This document shows positions 1-8,454 of a stretch of DNA of 64,000 nucleotides, piece after piece (position 1 is the first letter of the stretch; every line of letters starts with the position of its first letter). This DNA is from RHKX01 sp963745755 (lineage in GTDB: Bacteria; Actinomycetota; Thermoleophilia; Solirubrobacterales; 70-9). Location: assembly GCA_963745755.1 (NCBI GenBank), contig CAVUYP010000001.1:1116001-1180000 (forward strand). The letters run 5' to 3'. Below the pieces are notes generated by a model, which saw only the letters and a list, made by a program, of their open reading frames with translations, did not search any database and was not told the DNA's origin. Both the position numbers and the translations under genes were made by a program.

Positions 1-536
1 TAGATCCGCCGCCAGACGTCGATCGCCCCGATCGGCTTCACCCACTTGGCGCCGCGGCAGCGGCGATCGGGGATGCCGTCGACGCCGACCTTCTTCAGGT
101 AGGCGTTGTAGCCGGCCGCGTAGCCGCGGATCGCGGCCTTGGCGTCCCTGGACGGGCTCTGGACGCCCTTCGCCTTGAGCAGCTTCTCGATCCGGCGCGA
201 GTCGATCACCGACTGCCAGAAGAAGTCCGAGTCGAGGTTGTTGACGGACCCGGAGGCGCTCTGCGGGGTCTCGCCGTCGGGGCCGAAGAACTTCGAGCGC
301 CGCGCCGAGGTCGTGACGTTGTTGTCGGCGAAGGTGCAGATGTTCTGCTTCGCGAAGGCGAAGCCGACGCCGTAGCCGCCGGAGCCGTAGTTGGCAGCCT
401 TGATGTGAGGGATGCCGTAGCTGGTCTCGCGGATCTTGGCTTTGTAGCCGAGCGCCGGAGCGACGAGCCCGAGTGCGCCGAGCGAGACGGCGAGCGCGGC
501 GAGCGCGCTGTGGACGAACCTGCGATTCAGGGGCAT
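1..536 (-). CDS. Penicillin acylase family amidase, N-terminal part (cut by window edge)
   Basis: First 178 codons of a probable secreted Ntn-hydrolase; the remainder lies left of the window. The ATG at 536 sits behind a GGAGGAGGAG ribosome binding site. Residues 1-30 read as a signal peptide (Arg-Arg near the start, then an Ala/Leu/Val-rich core). They are followed by ETSYGIPHIKA and GYGVGFAFAKQ, the alpha-chain opening typical of penicillin G acylase and acyl-homoserine-lactone acylases. The catalytic Ser of the beta chain is outside the window, so substrate and activity cannot be judged. It is divergent from the lactone oxidase gene at 610. Family assignment is fairly safe; role is unknown. 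Confidence 0.7.
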   Translation of the reverse strand, partial: MPLNRRFVHSALAALAVSLGALGLVAPALGYKAKIRETSYGIPHIKAANYGSGGYGVGFAFAKQNICTFADNNVTTSARRSKFFGPDGETPQSASGSVNNLDSDFFWQSVIDSRRIEKLLKAKGVQSPSRDAKAAIRGYAAGYNAYLKKVGVDGIPDRRCRGAKWVKPIGAIDVWRRI

Positions 537-609
537 CTCTCCTCCTCCAGTCGAAGTGCCGGGCGGGACACTAACGGCAGAGCGGCGACGGGGCATACAG
601 TTGCTCTCC

Positions 610-1953
610 GTGAGCGCTCGATCTCCCTCGCGGTCGCACCGGACCGCCGCCGGCCGGCGCTGGACGAACTTCGCCGGCGACCAGAGCTGCCTGCCGGCGC
701 TGACCGAGGCGCCGCGCAGCCGCGCCGCCGTCGCCACCGCGATCGCCCGAGCCGGCGAGGACGGTCGGACCGTGCGGGTCGCCGGCGCCGGGCACTCGTT
801 CACGGACGCCGTCCTCACCGACGGGACGCTGTTGTCGCTGCACCGCCTCGACCGGGTGCTCGAAATCGACCGTGCGAGCGGACTGGTCCGGGTCGAGGCC
901 GGGATCAGCCTCGGCGCGCTCAGCGAGGTGCTCTGGGCGAACGGGCTCGGCTTCGCGAACCTCGGCGACATCGACGTGCAGTCGCTCGCCGGCGCCGCCT
1001 CGACCGGGACCCATGGCACCGGCGCGAAGCTGGCGAACATCTCCGCGTCGCTGAGCTCGATCGAGCTGGCACTCGCCGGCGGCGGCTTCGCCGAGCTCAA
1101 CGCCGAGTCCGATCCGGACGGCTGGCGCGCCGCCCGGATCAGCATCGGCGCGCTCGGGGTGATCACGGCGGTGACGCTGCAGGCCGTGCCGGCCTTCACG
1201 CTCGACGCGCTGGAGACGACGGCGGCGATCGAGCCGACCCTCGACCGGCTCGACGAGCTGGTCGCCGCCAACGACCACTTCGGCTTCTTCACGTTCCCGC
1301 ACAGCGACCTGGCGATCGTCAAGACCTGCAACCGGATCGACACCGCGCCGCGGCCGCGTCCGCGGCCGCTCGAGTGGTTCGACGACGTCGTCATGACCAA
1401 CTACGCGTTCTGGGGAATCTGCCTGCTCGGCCGCGCCCGGCCGGCGTTGATCCCGGCGCTGAACCGGCTCACCTCGCGGCTCGCCGGGACGACACGGGTC
1501 CGCGATCGCTCCTACCGGGTGTTCCGGACCCCGCGGAAGGTCCCGATCACCGAGATGGAATACGCGATCCCGCGCGAGTCGGCAGCGGCGGCGGTCCGCT
1601 CCGTCCGCGCCGTCGCCGAGTCGCAGCGGTTCGACGTGCCGGTGCCGATCGAGGTCCGCTTCGCCGCCGCCGACGACGCGTTCCTCAGTCCCGCGAACGG
1701 TCGCGACTGTTGCTGGATCGCCGTCCACCAGTTCGCCGGGCTCGACTGGGAGGACTACTTCGGCGCCGTCGAGGAGACCCTGCTCGGCTTCGGCGGCAGG
1801 CCGCATTGGGGAAAGCGGCACTTCCGGACGGCGGCGAACCTCCGCGCGGCCTATCCGGATTGGCAGCGGTTCGCCGCCGTCCGCCGCCGGCTCGACCCGG
1901 CCGGGCGATTCACGAACGGCTACGTCGAGCGGGTCCTCGGGCGGGTTCGGTGA
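610..1953 (+). CDS. FAD-dependent D-arabinono-1,4-lactone oxidase-type oxidoreductase
   Basis: About 447 aa flavoprotein of the vanillyl-alcohol-oxidase fold, aldonolactone oxidase branch. The N-terminal FAD domain shows VRVAGAGHSFTD near residue 55-65; His62 is at the position that carries covalent FAD in gulonolactone and arabinonolactone oxidases. GTHGTG follows near residue 120. The C-terminal half fits the ALO substrate domain and ends in GRFTNGYVERVLG. The GTG at 610 is chosen over an ATG at 556 because conserved sequence begins only afterwards and 556 has no ribosome binding site; neither start is strong. The stop overlaps the next start (GTGA), so the two genes are translationally coupled. 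Expected reaction: oxidation of a sugar lactone with O2; the true substrate is unknown. Confidence 0.82.
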   Translation: MSARSPSRSHRTAAGRRWTNFAGDQSCLPALTEAPRSRAAVATAIARAGEDGRTVRVAGAGHSFTDAVLTDGTLLSLHRLDRVLEIDRASGLVRVEAGISLGALSEVLWANGLGFANLGDIDVQSLAGAASTGTHGTGAKLANISASLSSIELALAGGGFAELNAESDPDGWRAARISIGALGVITAVTLQAVPAFTLDALETTAAIEPTLDRLDELVAANDHFGFFTFPHSDLAIVKTCNRIDTAPRPRPRPLEWFDDVVMTNYAFWGICLLGRARPALIPALNRLTSRLAGTTRVRDRSYRVFRTPRKVPITEMEYAIPRESAAAAVRSVRAVAESQRFDVPVPIEVRFAAADDAFLSPANGRDCCWIAVHQFAGLDWEDYFGAVEETLLGFGGRPHWGKRHFRTAANLRAAYPDWQRFAAVRRRLDPAGRFTNGYVERVLGRVR

Positions 1954-3005
1954 AGGCGCCGCTGCTCCACCCGCCGCTGCTCCACCAGCGGTTCCCGGCG
2001 CTGCGCGCGACCCTCCCCCACCTGCCGCTCAGCCGCAGCCGGCCGACGCCGGTGCGCCGCCTCGACGGGCTCGGCGCCGGCGGCGAGCTGTGGCTGAAGG
2101 ACGACGGCGCCTACGGCGACGGCGGCTGGGGCGGCAACAAGGTCCGCAAGCTCGAGTGGCTGCTGCCCGACGTCGAGCGCCGCCGCCGTCGCACGATCCT
2201 CACGGTCGGCGGCCTCGGCACGAACTGGGGCCTCGCGGCGGCGCTCTACGGACGCGAGCGCGGCCTGCGGGTCGTCCTCGCGCTGATCGACCAGCCGGTC
2301 GACGAGCACGTGCGCGAGCAGCTCGGGCGGCTGCGGGAGTCGGGCGCGATCGTCCACCGGACCGGGACGAAGGCGCGGACGATCGCAGCGGCGCCGCTGC
2401 TGCTCGCCCGCTATCGCGACGGCCTGCGGCTTCCCTACCTGCTGCCCGCCGGCGGCTCATCGCCGCTCGGCGCGGTCGGCTATGCCGAGGCGGGGCTGGA
2501 GATCGCCGCACAGGTCGTGGCCGGCGAGCTGCCCGAGCCCGCCCACGTCGTCACCGCGGTCGGCTCCGGCGGCACCGCGGCGGGGCTCGCCCTCGGCCTG
2601 CGGATCGCCGGCCTCGCGAGCACCGTCACCGGGATCGTCGTCAACGACACCCTGCGGCTCGACCGCCGCGCCCTGCACCGACTCGCCACGCGTTCCGCGA
2701 AGCTCCTCGCGGCCCGCGGCGCCGACGGGGCCGCCGGGCTCGCCGCCGGGCTGCGGCTCGAATCGCTCGACGGCTGGCTCGGCCCCGGCTACGGGCACCC
2801 GACCGCGGCGGCGGAGCGGGCCCGGACGCTGGCGGCCGCGTCCGGCCTTCGCCTCGACCCCGTCTACACGGCGAAGGCGATGGCGGCGACGCTCGATCTG
2901 GCCGCGGCCGGCCGGCTCGGCGACGGTCCCGTCCTGTTCGTCCAGACCGACGGCCCGCGGCCGGCGGACGCCGCTCAGAGGACGCGGTCGAGGAACTCGA
3001 GCTGA
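1950..3005 (+). CDS. PLP-dependent ACC deaminase / D-cysteine desulfhydrase family enzyme
   Basis: 351 aa fold-type II PLP enzyme. WGGNKVRKLEWLL near residue 50 carries the PLP lysine context of the ACC deaminase/D-cysteine desulfhydrase family. TVGGLGTNWGLAAA follows, a phosphate-binding and substrate loop, and SGGTAAGLALG near residue 205 is the Gly-rich PLP phosphate cup. The GTG start overlaps the lactone oxidase stop by 4 nt. The last 31 nt overlap, convergently, the 3' end of the alpha/beta hydrolase gene. Members of the family cleave 1-aminocyclopropane-1-carboxylate or D-cysteine; sequence alone does not decide between them. Confidence 0.82.
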   Translation: MKAPLLHPPLLHQRFPALRATLPHLPLSRSRPTPVRRLDGLGAGGELWLKDDGAYGDGGWGGNKVRKLEWLLPDVERRRRRTILTVGGLGTNWGLAAALYGRERGLRVVLALIDQPVDEHVREQLGRLRESGAIVHRTGTKARTIAAAPLLLARYRDGLRLPYLLPAGGSSPLGAVGYAEAGLEIAAQVVAGELPEPAHVVTAVGSGGTAAGLALGLRIAGLASTVTGIVVNDTLRLDRRALHRLATRSAKLLAARGADGAAGLAAGLRLESLDGWLGPGYGHPTAAAERARTLAAASGLRLDPVYTAKAMAATLDLAAAGRLGDGPVLFVQTDGPRPADAAQRTRSRNSS

Positions 3006-3862
3006 TCGGCGGCGATTCGCTCGCCGGCGGCGGCGCCGAGCGGCTCGAAGTGGTCGTAGGGATAGCGGTGGAGCTCGCCGCGCGGCGCCCGGGTGGCGAG
3101 CCGCTCGACCGCGCGCCGCGCGGTGGTGACGTCGCGCTCGCCGAGGCCGACCCAGAGCGGACAGGCGACCCGTCCCGCCCTCGTCACCGGGCGGTGCGTC
3201 GCGACCGTCGCGAAGATTCCCGGGGAGATCTCGTTGCGCCACGGTGAATCGGCCGCGACGGCGGCCGCGAAGCCGTCGGCCTCGCCGGGCAGCGTCATCG
3301 CCGCCCGGCCGCCGGGCGGAGCGCTGACGGCGATCAGGTTGTCGCGCCCGGCGAGGTCCGCCAGCGCCCGCGGGGTGACCCAGGCGATCAGGCCCGGCCG
3401 GGTCACGAGCACCCGGCGGAGGCCGTCGACGAACGGGCAGAGCACCATCGCGGCGGCGATGTCGTCGCGCTCGGAGGCGACCCGGACCGCGTGACCGCCG
3501 GCGAACGAGTAGCCCCAGAGGACGACGCCGCCGGCGGCGACCCCGTCACGGCCGGCGGCGAAGGCGACCGCGTTGCGCCAGTCCTGCTGCTGGTCGCCGA
3601 TCCGGAACCGCTGCCGCGGCTCGCCGCCGGAGTCGCCGAGGTAGCGATGGTCGAACAGCAGCACCGCGTAGCCGGCGGCGGCGAACCGCTCGGCGTAGCC
3701 GGGCAGGCCGTCGTGACGGGTCAGGCTGAAGCCGTTGGCCATGACGATCGCGTGGCCGTTGCCGGCGCCGTCCGGCTCGTACCACCAGGCGGCGCAGCGG
3801 TCGCCGCCGGACGTGAACGAGACGTCCTCGCGACCGGCGCTGAGCTGGGGCTGGGCCGACAC
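2975..3862 (-). CDS. Alpha/beta hydrolase
   Basis: 295 aa serine hydrolase of the dienelactone-hydrolase/X-Pro-peptidase-like branch. The nucleophile elbow GYSFAG lies near residue 120. The oxyanion region is FSLTRHDGLPGYAERF, and FDHRYLGDSGG follows. The acid is probably the Asp of GERDVTT near residue 240 and the base the His of YPYDHFEP near 265. There is no signal peptide, so it is cytoplasmic. The 3' end overlaps the PLP enzyme on the other strand. The substrate cannot be inferred; esterase or thioesterase roles are equally possible. Confidence 0.8.
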   Translation of the reverse strand: MSAQPQLSAGREDVSFTSGGDRCAAWWYEPDGAGNGHAIVMANGFSLTRHDGLPGYAERFAAAGYAVLLFDHRYLGDSGGEPRQRFRIGDQQQDWRNAVAFAAGRDGVAAGGVVLWGYSFAGGHAVRVASERDDIAAAMVLCPFVDGLRRVLVTRPGLIAWVTPRALADLAGRDNLIAVSAPPGGRAAMTLPGEADGFAAAVAADSPWRNEISPGIFATVATHRPVTRAGRVACPLWVGLGERDVTTARRAVERLATRAPRGELHRYPYDHFEPLGAAAGERIAADQLEFLDRVL

Positions 3863-3885
3863 CGCGGTCAGCCTATCCCGCCCGC

Positions 3886-4419
3886 TCAGGCGAGGATCAT
3901 GCAGGTGGTCGTCGCCGAGGCGAACAGGCGCTCGCCGGCGGCGTCGGTGAGCCGCGCCTGCGCGGTCGCCTGGCGGCGTCCCCGGTAGGTGACCTCGCCT
4001 GTCGCCCGGACGGTCCCGGCGTCGCGGGTGATCGGCCGCATGAACTTGACCTCGAGCCCGGCGGTCGTGTAGCCGACGCCGGCCTCGAGGGTCGTGTGCA
4101 CCGCGCAGCCGAGCACCGAGTCGAGCAGGGTCGCCGCGTAGCCACCGTGGACGGTGCCGATCGGGTTGTAGTGCTCCTCGCCGGGCTCGCCCTCGAAGAC
4201 GACCAGACCGGGGTCGACCTCGACCGGCTGCATCCGCATCAGCACCGCGATCGGCGGCGGCGGGAACTCGCCCGCCGCGATCGCTCGCATGTAATCGATG
4301 CCGGCCATCGCGGCGCCGGCGCCGGCGGCCGAGACCGGGTCCTGCCAGACGATCGTCCGGCTGCGAGTGCTCTCGGGGGCGAGCTTGGCGTGGGCGGCGG
4401 CGGAGTCGGCCGCCGTCAT
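3886..4419 (-). CDS. PaaI-type hotdog acyl-CoA thioesterase
   Basis: 177 aa hotdog-fold protein. YNPIGTVHGGYAATLLDS near residue 90 is the PaaI/YdiI-type signature, with HGG and the catalytic acid context. The strand TTAGLEVKFMRPI and the closing TTCMIL strand complete the fold. About 60 N-terminal residues precede the domain. The ATG start (4419) overlaps the stop of the 45-residue protein by 4 nt (ATGA), so both are read from one mRNA started in the 4554-4668 interval. That interval holds two copies of a palindromic site likely bound by the divergent HxlR regulator. Expected role: hydrolysis of aryl- or acyl-CoA esters. Confidence 0.85.
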   Translation of the reverse strand: MTAADSAAAHAKLAPESTRSRTIVWQDPVSAAGAGAAMAGIDYMRAIAAGEFPPPPIAVLMRMQPVEVDPGLVVFEGEPGEEHYNPIGTVHGGYAATLLDSVLGCAVHTTLEAGVGYTTAGLEVKFMRPITRDAGTVRATGEVTYRGRRQATAQARLTDAAGERLFASATTTCMILA

Positions 4420-4553
4420 CGGCGGCTCTGCTTGCGCCGCGGCGCCGGGACCGGGGCCGGGTAGAGCAGGTCGGCCATGATCTCCCGGCTGGTCAGCGCG
4501 AACGGCTGCTTGGCGATCTTGCGGGTCTTGTGACCGGTGTCGTTGAGCCTCAT
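4416..4553 (-). CDS. Small basic protein of unknown function (45 aa)
   Basis: A 45-residue protein beginning MRLNDTGHKTRKIAKQ and ending PAPRRKQSRR. The ATG at 4553 lies behind GGAGGAGGAGG, an unusually strong ribosome binding site, which is why a longer upstream reading to 4643 is not used; that longer reading would run through the operator repeats. It overlaps the thioesterase start by 4 nt. It is rich in Arg/Lys with no membrane segment. No family is recognised. Its place as first gene of an HxlR-facing transcript argues that it is translated. Confidence 0.55.
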   Translation of the reverse strand: MRLNDTGHKTRKIAKQPFALTSREIMADLLYPAPVPAPRRKQSRR

Positions 4554-4587
4554 CGGGGCCTCCTCCTCCGCGACCTGCGCGGTGTGA

Positions 4588-4606
4588 GTTGCGTGACGCA
4601 ACCGAG
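4588..4606. promoter_or_regulatory. Operator half 1 of an HxlR-type twin site
   Basis: GTTGCGTGACGCAACCGAG: a TTGCGT-G-ACGCAA palindrome plus a CCGAG tail. It is repeated 42 bp downstream (4630-4648) with the same tail. It lies between the divergent small-protein operon and the HxlR gene. Spacing of four helical turns places both on one DNA face. Regulator binding is inferred. Confidence 0.55.
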
Positions 4607-4629
4607 AGTAGCGGAAACCGCGGCCCCAA

Positions 4630-4648
4630 GTTGCTTGATGCAACCGAG
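4630..4648. promoter_or_regulatory. Operator half 2 of an HxlR-type twin site
   Basis: GTTGCTTGATGCAACCGAG, matching the 4588-4606 copy at 16 of 19 positions, with TTGC/GCAA arms conserved and only the centre varied. It ends 20 bp before the HxlR ATG (4669), a position suited to autorepression. Confidence 0.55.
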
Positions 4649-4668
4649 TGTGCCAAGATCACGTTCGG

Positions 4669-5154
4669 ATGCTGAAGCGCGACTACGACCAGGCCTGCTC
4701 CGTCGCCCGCTCGCTGGAGATCCTCGGCGAGCGCTGGACGCTGCTCGTGATCCGCGACGTCTTCTACGGCCGCCGCCGCTTCGACGCGATCCAGCAGGAC
4801 CTCGGCATCGCCCGCAACGTGCTCGCCACCCGCCTCGCCCGGCTCGTCGAGGAGGGCATCCTCGAAAAGCGGGCCTACCAGGAGCATCCGCCCCGCTTCG
4901 AGTACTTCCTGACCGAGAGGGGGATCGACCTCTGGCCGGTGATGATCGCGATGATGCACTGGGGCGATCGCTACCTCGCCGAGGAGGGCGCGCCGGTGGT
5001 GGTCCGCCACAAGCGCTGCGAGGGTGAGGTCGACGACCGCGGCTACTGCAGGCGCTGCGGCGAGCGGCTCGACGCCCGCGATGCCTATGCCGAGCGCGGC
5101 CCGGGCCTGGAGGGATCCGCGGACCCGCGGCCGGCGGTCGCCGGCGGCCGCTGA
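4669..5154 (+). CDS. HxlR family winged-helix transcriptional regulator
   Basis: 161 aa. The HxlR signature starts at CSVARSLEILGERWTLLVIR (residues 8-27). Helix-turn-helix residues follow in RRRFDAIQQDLGIARNVLATRL, then the wing at EYFLTERG. The C-terminus has a CEGEVDDRGYCRRCG segment with three Cys, a possible metal or redox site seen in many actinobacterial HxlR proteins. The ATG at 4669 is used because the motif starts right after it. Twin palindromes at 4588 and 4630 sit between it and the divergent thioesterase operon, so it probably controls both. Confidence 0.88.
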   Translation: MLKRDYDQACSVARSLEILGERWTLLVIRDVFYGRRRFDAIQQDLGIARNVLATRLARLVEEGILEKRAYQEHPPRFEYFLTERGIDLWPVMIAMMHWGDRYLAEEGAPVVVRHKRCEGEVDDRGYCRRCGERLDARDAYAERGPGLEGSADPRPAVAGGR

Positions 5155-5169
5155 GCGGCCCGCGGGCGG

Positions 5170-7259
5170 CTACTTGCCGCCGTTGTTGCCGTTGCCGCCG
5201 TTGCCGTTCTGGATGCCGGGGGCGTAGGCGCCGTCCGGGTAGCCGTCGCCGTTCGCGTCGGTGCCCGGTGCCGGGGTCGGGCTGGTCGGCGCGGCTCCGG
5301 TGTCGCGTCGACGACGTCGAATCGGTGTAGTCGGAAGAGGAGGAGGCCCTGCCGCTCGAGTAGGTCGAGAGGTCGGCCGGGTCCTTCGGCGCCGGGTAGT
5401 CGCGACAGCCCTTCGTCGCCGCGACCATCATGTAGTCGTGCCAGATCGGCGCCGACAGCGTCGCGCCGTAGCCGGGCAGGGCGGTGCGGGCGTCGGGGTT
5501 GCCGGTCCAGACCGCGGTCGAGACGTCGGGCGTATAGCCGACGAACCACGCGTCGGACTGGTGCTCGGTCGTTCCGGTCTTGCCCGAGGCCGTGCAGCCG
5601 GGCAGGTCGAAGCCGGCGGCGGTGCCGAAGTCGAGCGTGCCCTCCATGACCTTGGCGACCGTGTAGGCGACGCCGTCGGAGATCACCCGATTGCCGTCGG
5701 CGTTCTCGGGCTTGTCGACGTCGCCGTTCGGGAAGACGACCTTGCGGATCGCGGTCGGGTCGTGGTGGACGCCGCCGTTGGCGAGCGTCGCGTAGGCGTT
5801 CGACATCTCCAGCACCGTGCAGCAGGTGCTGGTGCCGCCGAGCGCCTCGGCGGGTAGCCGCCTGCAGCTTCGAGTTGATGCCGAGCTTGTGGGCCATGTC
5901 GTCGAAGTTCTGCGGGCCCGACGTCGATGCCGAGCTGCGCGAAGACCGAGTTGATCGAGTTCGCCGTCGCGTTGGCGCAGCGTCATCGAGCCGCCGCCGC
6001 CCTCGCCGCTCACCTGCCACGGCTCGGTCGAGCCGGGCGGCGTCAGCGTGATCGAGGCCGGCGCCGGATAGGTGGTCGTCTTCGGGTCCATGCCCTGGTC
6101 GACGGCGGTCGTCAGCACGAACGGCTTGAACGAGGAGCCGGGCTGGCGCTCGCCGTCGGCGGCGAGGTTGAACTGGCTGGCGTCGTATGTCTGCGACGAG
6201 GCCATCGCCAGGATCGCGCCGGTGTTGGTGTCGGTCGAGACCAGCGCATTGGCCGCGCGCGGCGTCGGATGGTCGGCGATCGCCTGCTCGGCGGCCGCCT
6301 GGTCGGTCGGGTTGAGGGTCGTATAGACCTTGAGCCCGCCCTGGCGGACGGTCTTCAGCCCGTACTTGTCGATCAGCTCGTTCTGGACGAAGTCGAAGAA
6401 GAACTGCTGCGAGCGCGTCTCGAACTTCGTGCCGCGCTCGAGGCCGAGGCCGGTCTTCTTGACCTTCGCGGCCTTGGCCGGGGTGATGTAGCCCTGGTCG
6501 GCCATCGCGTCGAGCACCTCGTTGCGGCGCGGCGATGGCCTCGTTCGGGTTCGTGAACGGGTTGTACTCGGACGGCGCCTGCGGAAGCCCGGCGAGCATC
6601 GCCGACTCGCGCAGGCCGAGGTCCTTGATCGACTTGTCGAAGAAGACCTCGGCGGCGGCCTCGACGCCGACCGCCGAGCGGCCGTCGTTGGTGCCGTAGG
6701 TGGCGGTGTTCAGGTACTCGTTGAGGATCTGGTTCTTGCTGTGCTCGCTCTCGTACTGCTGGGCCATCTCCGCTTCCTGGATCTTCCGCTCGACGGTGTC
6801 CTGCGGATCGGGGATGTAGAGGTTGCGGACGAGCTGCTGGGTGATCGTCGAGGCGCCCTGGCGGACCTCGCCGGCCTCGGCGTTGGCGACGGCGGCGCGG
6901 ACGATCGCCCCGTAGTCGACGCCGCCGTGCTCGTAGAAGTTCGAGTCCTCGATCGCGATCGTCCCCTCCTGAAGGTCCTTGGGGATCTGCTTGAGCTTGA
7001 CCGGCTCGCGGAGGATGTCGGACTGGACGTAGCCGAGGCTGTTGCCGGCGGCGTCGAAGATCTGCGAGTTGGCGCCGTCGTTGGCGGGCTTCAGGGTGTC
7101 GATGTCGGGGGCGTCGGCGGCGACGTTGAGCACCCAGACCGCGAGCCCGCCGACGCCGACTGCGACGATCCCGAGCAGGGCTGCCCCGAGGGCCATCAGC
7201 TTCTTGCCGACCGACCCGCAGGAGCGGGCCTGCCGTCGTTGTCGCGCGCGCAGAGACAT
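5170..7259 (-). CDS. Class A penicillin-binding protein (transglycosylase/transpeptidase), frameshifted in this sequence
   Basis: About 690 aa bifunctional peptidoglycan synthase. A cytoplasmic Arg-rich tail and one membrane anchor lie near residues 18-45. The GT51 domain shows EDSNFYEHGGVDY, RQGASTITQQLVRN and EYLNTATYG. The transpeptidase domain shows QPGSSFKPFVL (SxxK), a later SxN region and SGKTGTTEHQSDAWF (KTG). The tail is Gly/Asn-rich and ends NGGK. The reading breaks near 6530, 5978, 5920, 5860 and 5310. At 5978 and 5920 removing one base from a G/C run restores the family sequence, so these are probably sequence errors. Motif Ser, Lys and Glu residues are intact. No partner gene is adjacent. 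Confidence 0.85.
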
Positions 7260-7626
7260 CGCAGGGAACCAGGAAGGGTAACGAGGGCCCTGCGCGGGCA
7301 GATCACCTCGGCCCGGCCGCGGCGACCCCGTTGCACCCTCTCCACCGCCCCTCGCTCAGCCCGGCCGCCGCTCCCCGCCGCCGCCGAGCCGCCGCGCCCG
7401 CCGGGTCGCCGCCGAGGTCCCCGCCGCCGGTGCCGAGGTCCCGCCGCCGCCACCAGGTCCCCGCCGCCGCTCGCCGCCGAGGTCGAGGAAACAGGTGACT
7501 ATTGCCCCTTACCTCCACCTCGGCGGGAGTAGGGGCGGCCCACCCCGTCGGGAGAAGGGCGGTGGTGAGCGGCGGAGGCGGGGCCCGCGGGGGCGGGAAG
7601 GGGCGGGGCTGCGGCTCGGTTGCGGC
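7260..7626. other. Intergenic region, GC-triplet rich, with one palindromic repeat
   Basis: About 370 bp between the PBP start and the rpf stop. Bases 7330-7470 are CCG/GCC-triplet rich, which keeps frames open without coding character. The only structured element seen is the REP-like hairpin at 7474-7526. No promoter could be identified with confidence. Confidence 0.5.
7474..7526 (-). repeat. REP-like palindromic element, copy 1
   Basis: Arms 7474-7488 and 7512-7526 are complementary over 15 bp with one mismatch, around a 23-nt loop containing GGTGAC. On the minus strand it holds TTTCCTCGACCTCGGCGG, identical over 18 bp to 30049-30066, with the TCACC loop motif conserved beside it in both copies. 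It is intergenic and shared between two unrelated loci, hence a dispersed repeat. Confidence 0.55.
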
Positions 7627-8061
7627 TCAGCCGCAGACGGGCCAGGGGCTGGTGCCGGCCCGCTTCTTCAGGGCGACGGCGACGACGGCCTGGGTCTTGT
7701 AGGTGAACCGGATCGGGTCGCCGCCGGGCGACTTCGGCGAAGTCTTCCAGGTCGACTTCAGGAACTGGAAGGCGCCGCGGTAGCGGCCGCCGCCGCCGAT
7801 CGCCTTCGGATCGCCGCCGGACTCGCATTTGGCGGTGCTGCGGGCCCAGCGCTTGTTCCGCTTCGAGGTCTTACTCCAGATCCGCACGTACTTGCCGGCC
7901 GTCTTGCCGCCGCCGTTCTTGGCCTCGTCGGTGCTGCCGGCGCCGATCCCGCCGGAAGCGGCGGCGCCGGTCGGGGCGATCGCGAGCAGCGCGATCGCGA
8001 TCGCGGCGAGGCCGGCGATCGACGAGTGCCTGAGGCGTGCGGGGATGCGGAACGAGTTCAT
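7627..8061 (-). CDS. Rpf-type transglycosylase (resuscitation-promoting factor)
   Basis: 144 aa exported protein. Residues 1-36 are a signal peptide with an Ala/Ile-rich core. The C-terminal 70 residues are an Rpf/lysozyme-like domain: RWARSTAKCESGGDP (catalytic Glu80), RYRGAFQFLKSTWK, and a closing SPWPVCG that pairs the two cysteines. Members cleave peptidoglycan during resuscitation and growth. The ATG at 8061 is used rather than 8133 because the longer reading would translate the riboswitch. The c-di-AMP riboswitch upstream links expression to cell-wall stress, as known for actinobacterial rpf genes. Confidence 0.85.
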   Translation of the reverse strand: MNSFRIPARLRHSSIAGLAAIAIALLAIAPTGAAASGGIGAGSTDEAKNGGGKTAGKYVRIWSKTSKRNKRWARSTAKCESGGDPKAIGGGGRYRGAFQFLKSTWKTSPKSPGGDPIRFTYKTQAVVAVALKKRAGTSPWPVCG

Positions 8062-8074
8062 GCTCACCAGCTCT

Positions 8075-8212
8075 TTCGTTGCTTGCGGGGTTAGCTGACG
8101 GGCTCGCGCCAAAGAGCAGGCGCTACTCGGCAAGTAGCCGTGATTCGCCCCAACAGAGTGGGTCCCCCGCTTTCCCGGCCGGTATGGGGGCCGGGATCTT
8201 CAGCGGTCGAGG
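8075..8212 (-). ncRNA. c-di-AMP riboswitch (ydaO/yuaA class)
   Basis: Read on the minus strand, the leader of rpf contains the conserved blocks of the ydaO/yuaA family in order: GCGGGGGACCC, GGGGCGAATC, a variable hairpin, GCGCGAGCC, then CCGTCAGCTAACCCCG just before the gene. In actinobacteria this class typically sits ahead of rpf and wall-hydrolase genes and turns expression off when c-di-AMP binds. The ends are approximate. Confidence 0.8.
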
Positions 8213-8253
8213 CAGGACGTTAGCAAACCGTTAGCGAAGGGTGATCAACCTGC

Positions 8254-8267
8254 CGGTGCCGGCACCG
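8254..8267. repeat. Perfect 14-bp palindrome between rpf leader and sigma gene
   Basis: CGGTGCCGGCACCG, self-complementary, in the divergent interval between the riboswitch leader and the sigma-factor gene at 8455. It could be an operator or chance in GC-rich DNA. The rest of 8270-8454 shows nothing I can name apart from the GGAGG ribosome binding site before 8455. Confidence 0.3.
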
Positions 8268-8454
8268 CCGGCGACCGGAGCGGCGACAACAACTTCATTC
8301 GACACTTCGCTAACCTGATCGCGGTCGCCGCGGTACAGGCCGGAGAGCGATCCCCAAAAATCAGCAGCTTTAGGTCGGGACGGGATCCAGGGGCAGGGAG
8401 CCACTCCCCCGAACGACTCACAGAGATGCGTCCAACCCCCACCCGGAGGGTTCG

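Noticed and set aside
405..3005. One 866-residue reading frame
   Set aside because: The first 515 codons are an out-of-frame copy of the lactone oxidase gene, with Arg/Pro-rich composition. Only 1950-3005 shows family motifs.
7303..7470. CCG/GCC repeat tract as a coding region or CRISPR-like array
   Set aside because: The repeats are irregular triplets without fixed spacer length, and no start with a ribosome binding site. No CRISPR array was seen anywhere in the window.
8062..8133. Longer rpf start at 8133
   Set aside because: It would translate the conserved riboswitch core, and the signal peptide begins at 8061.
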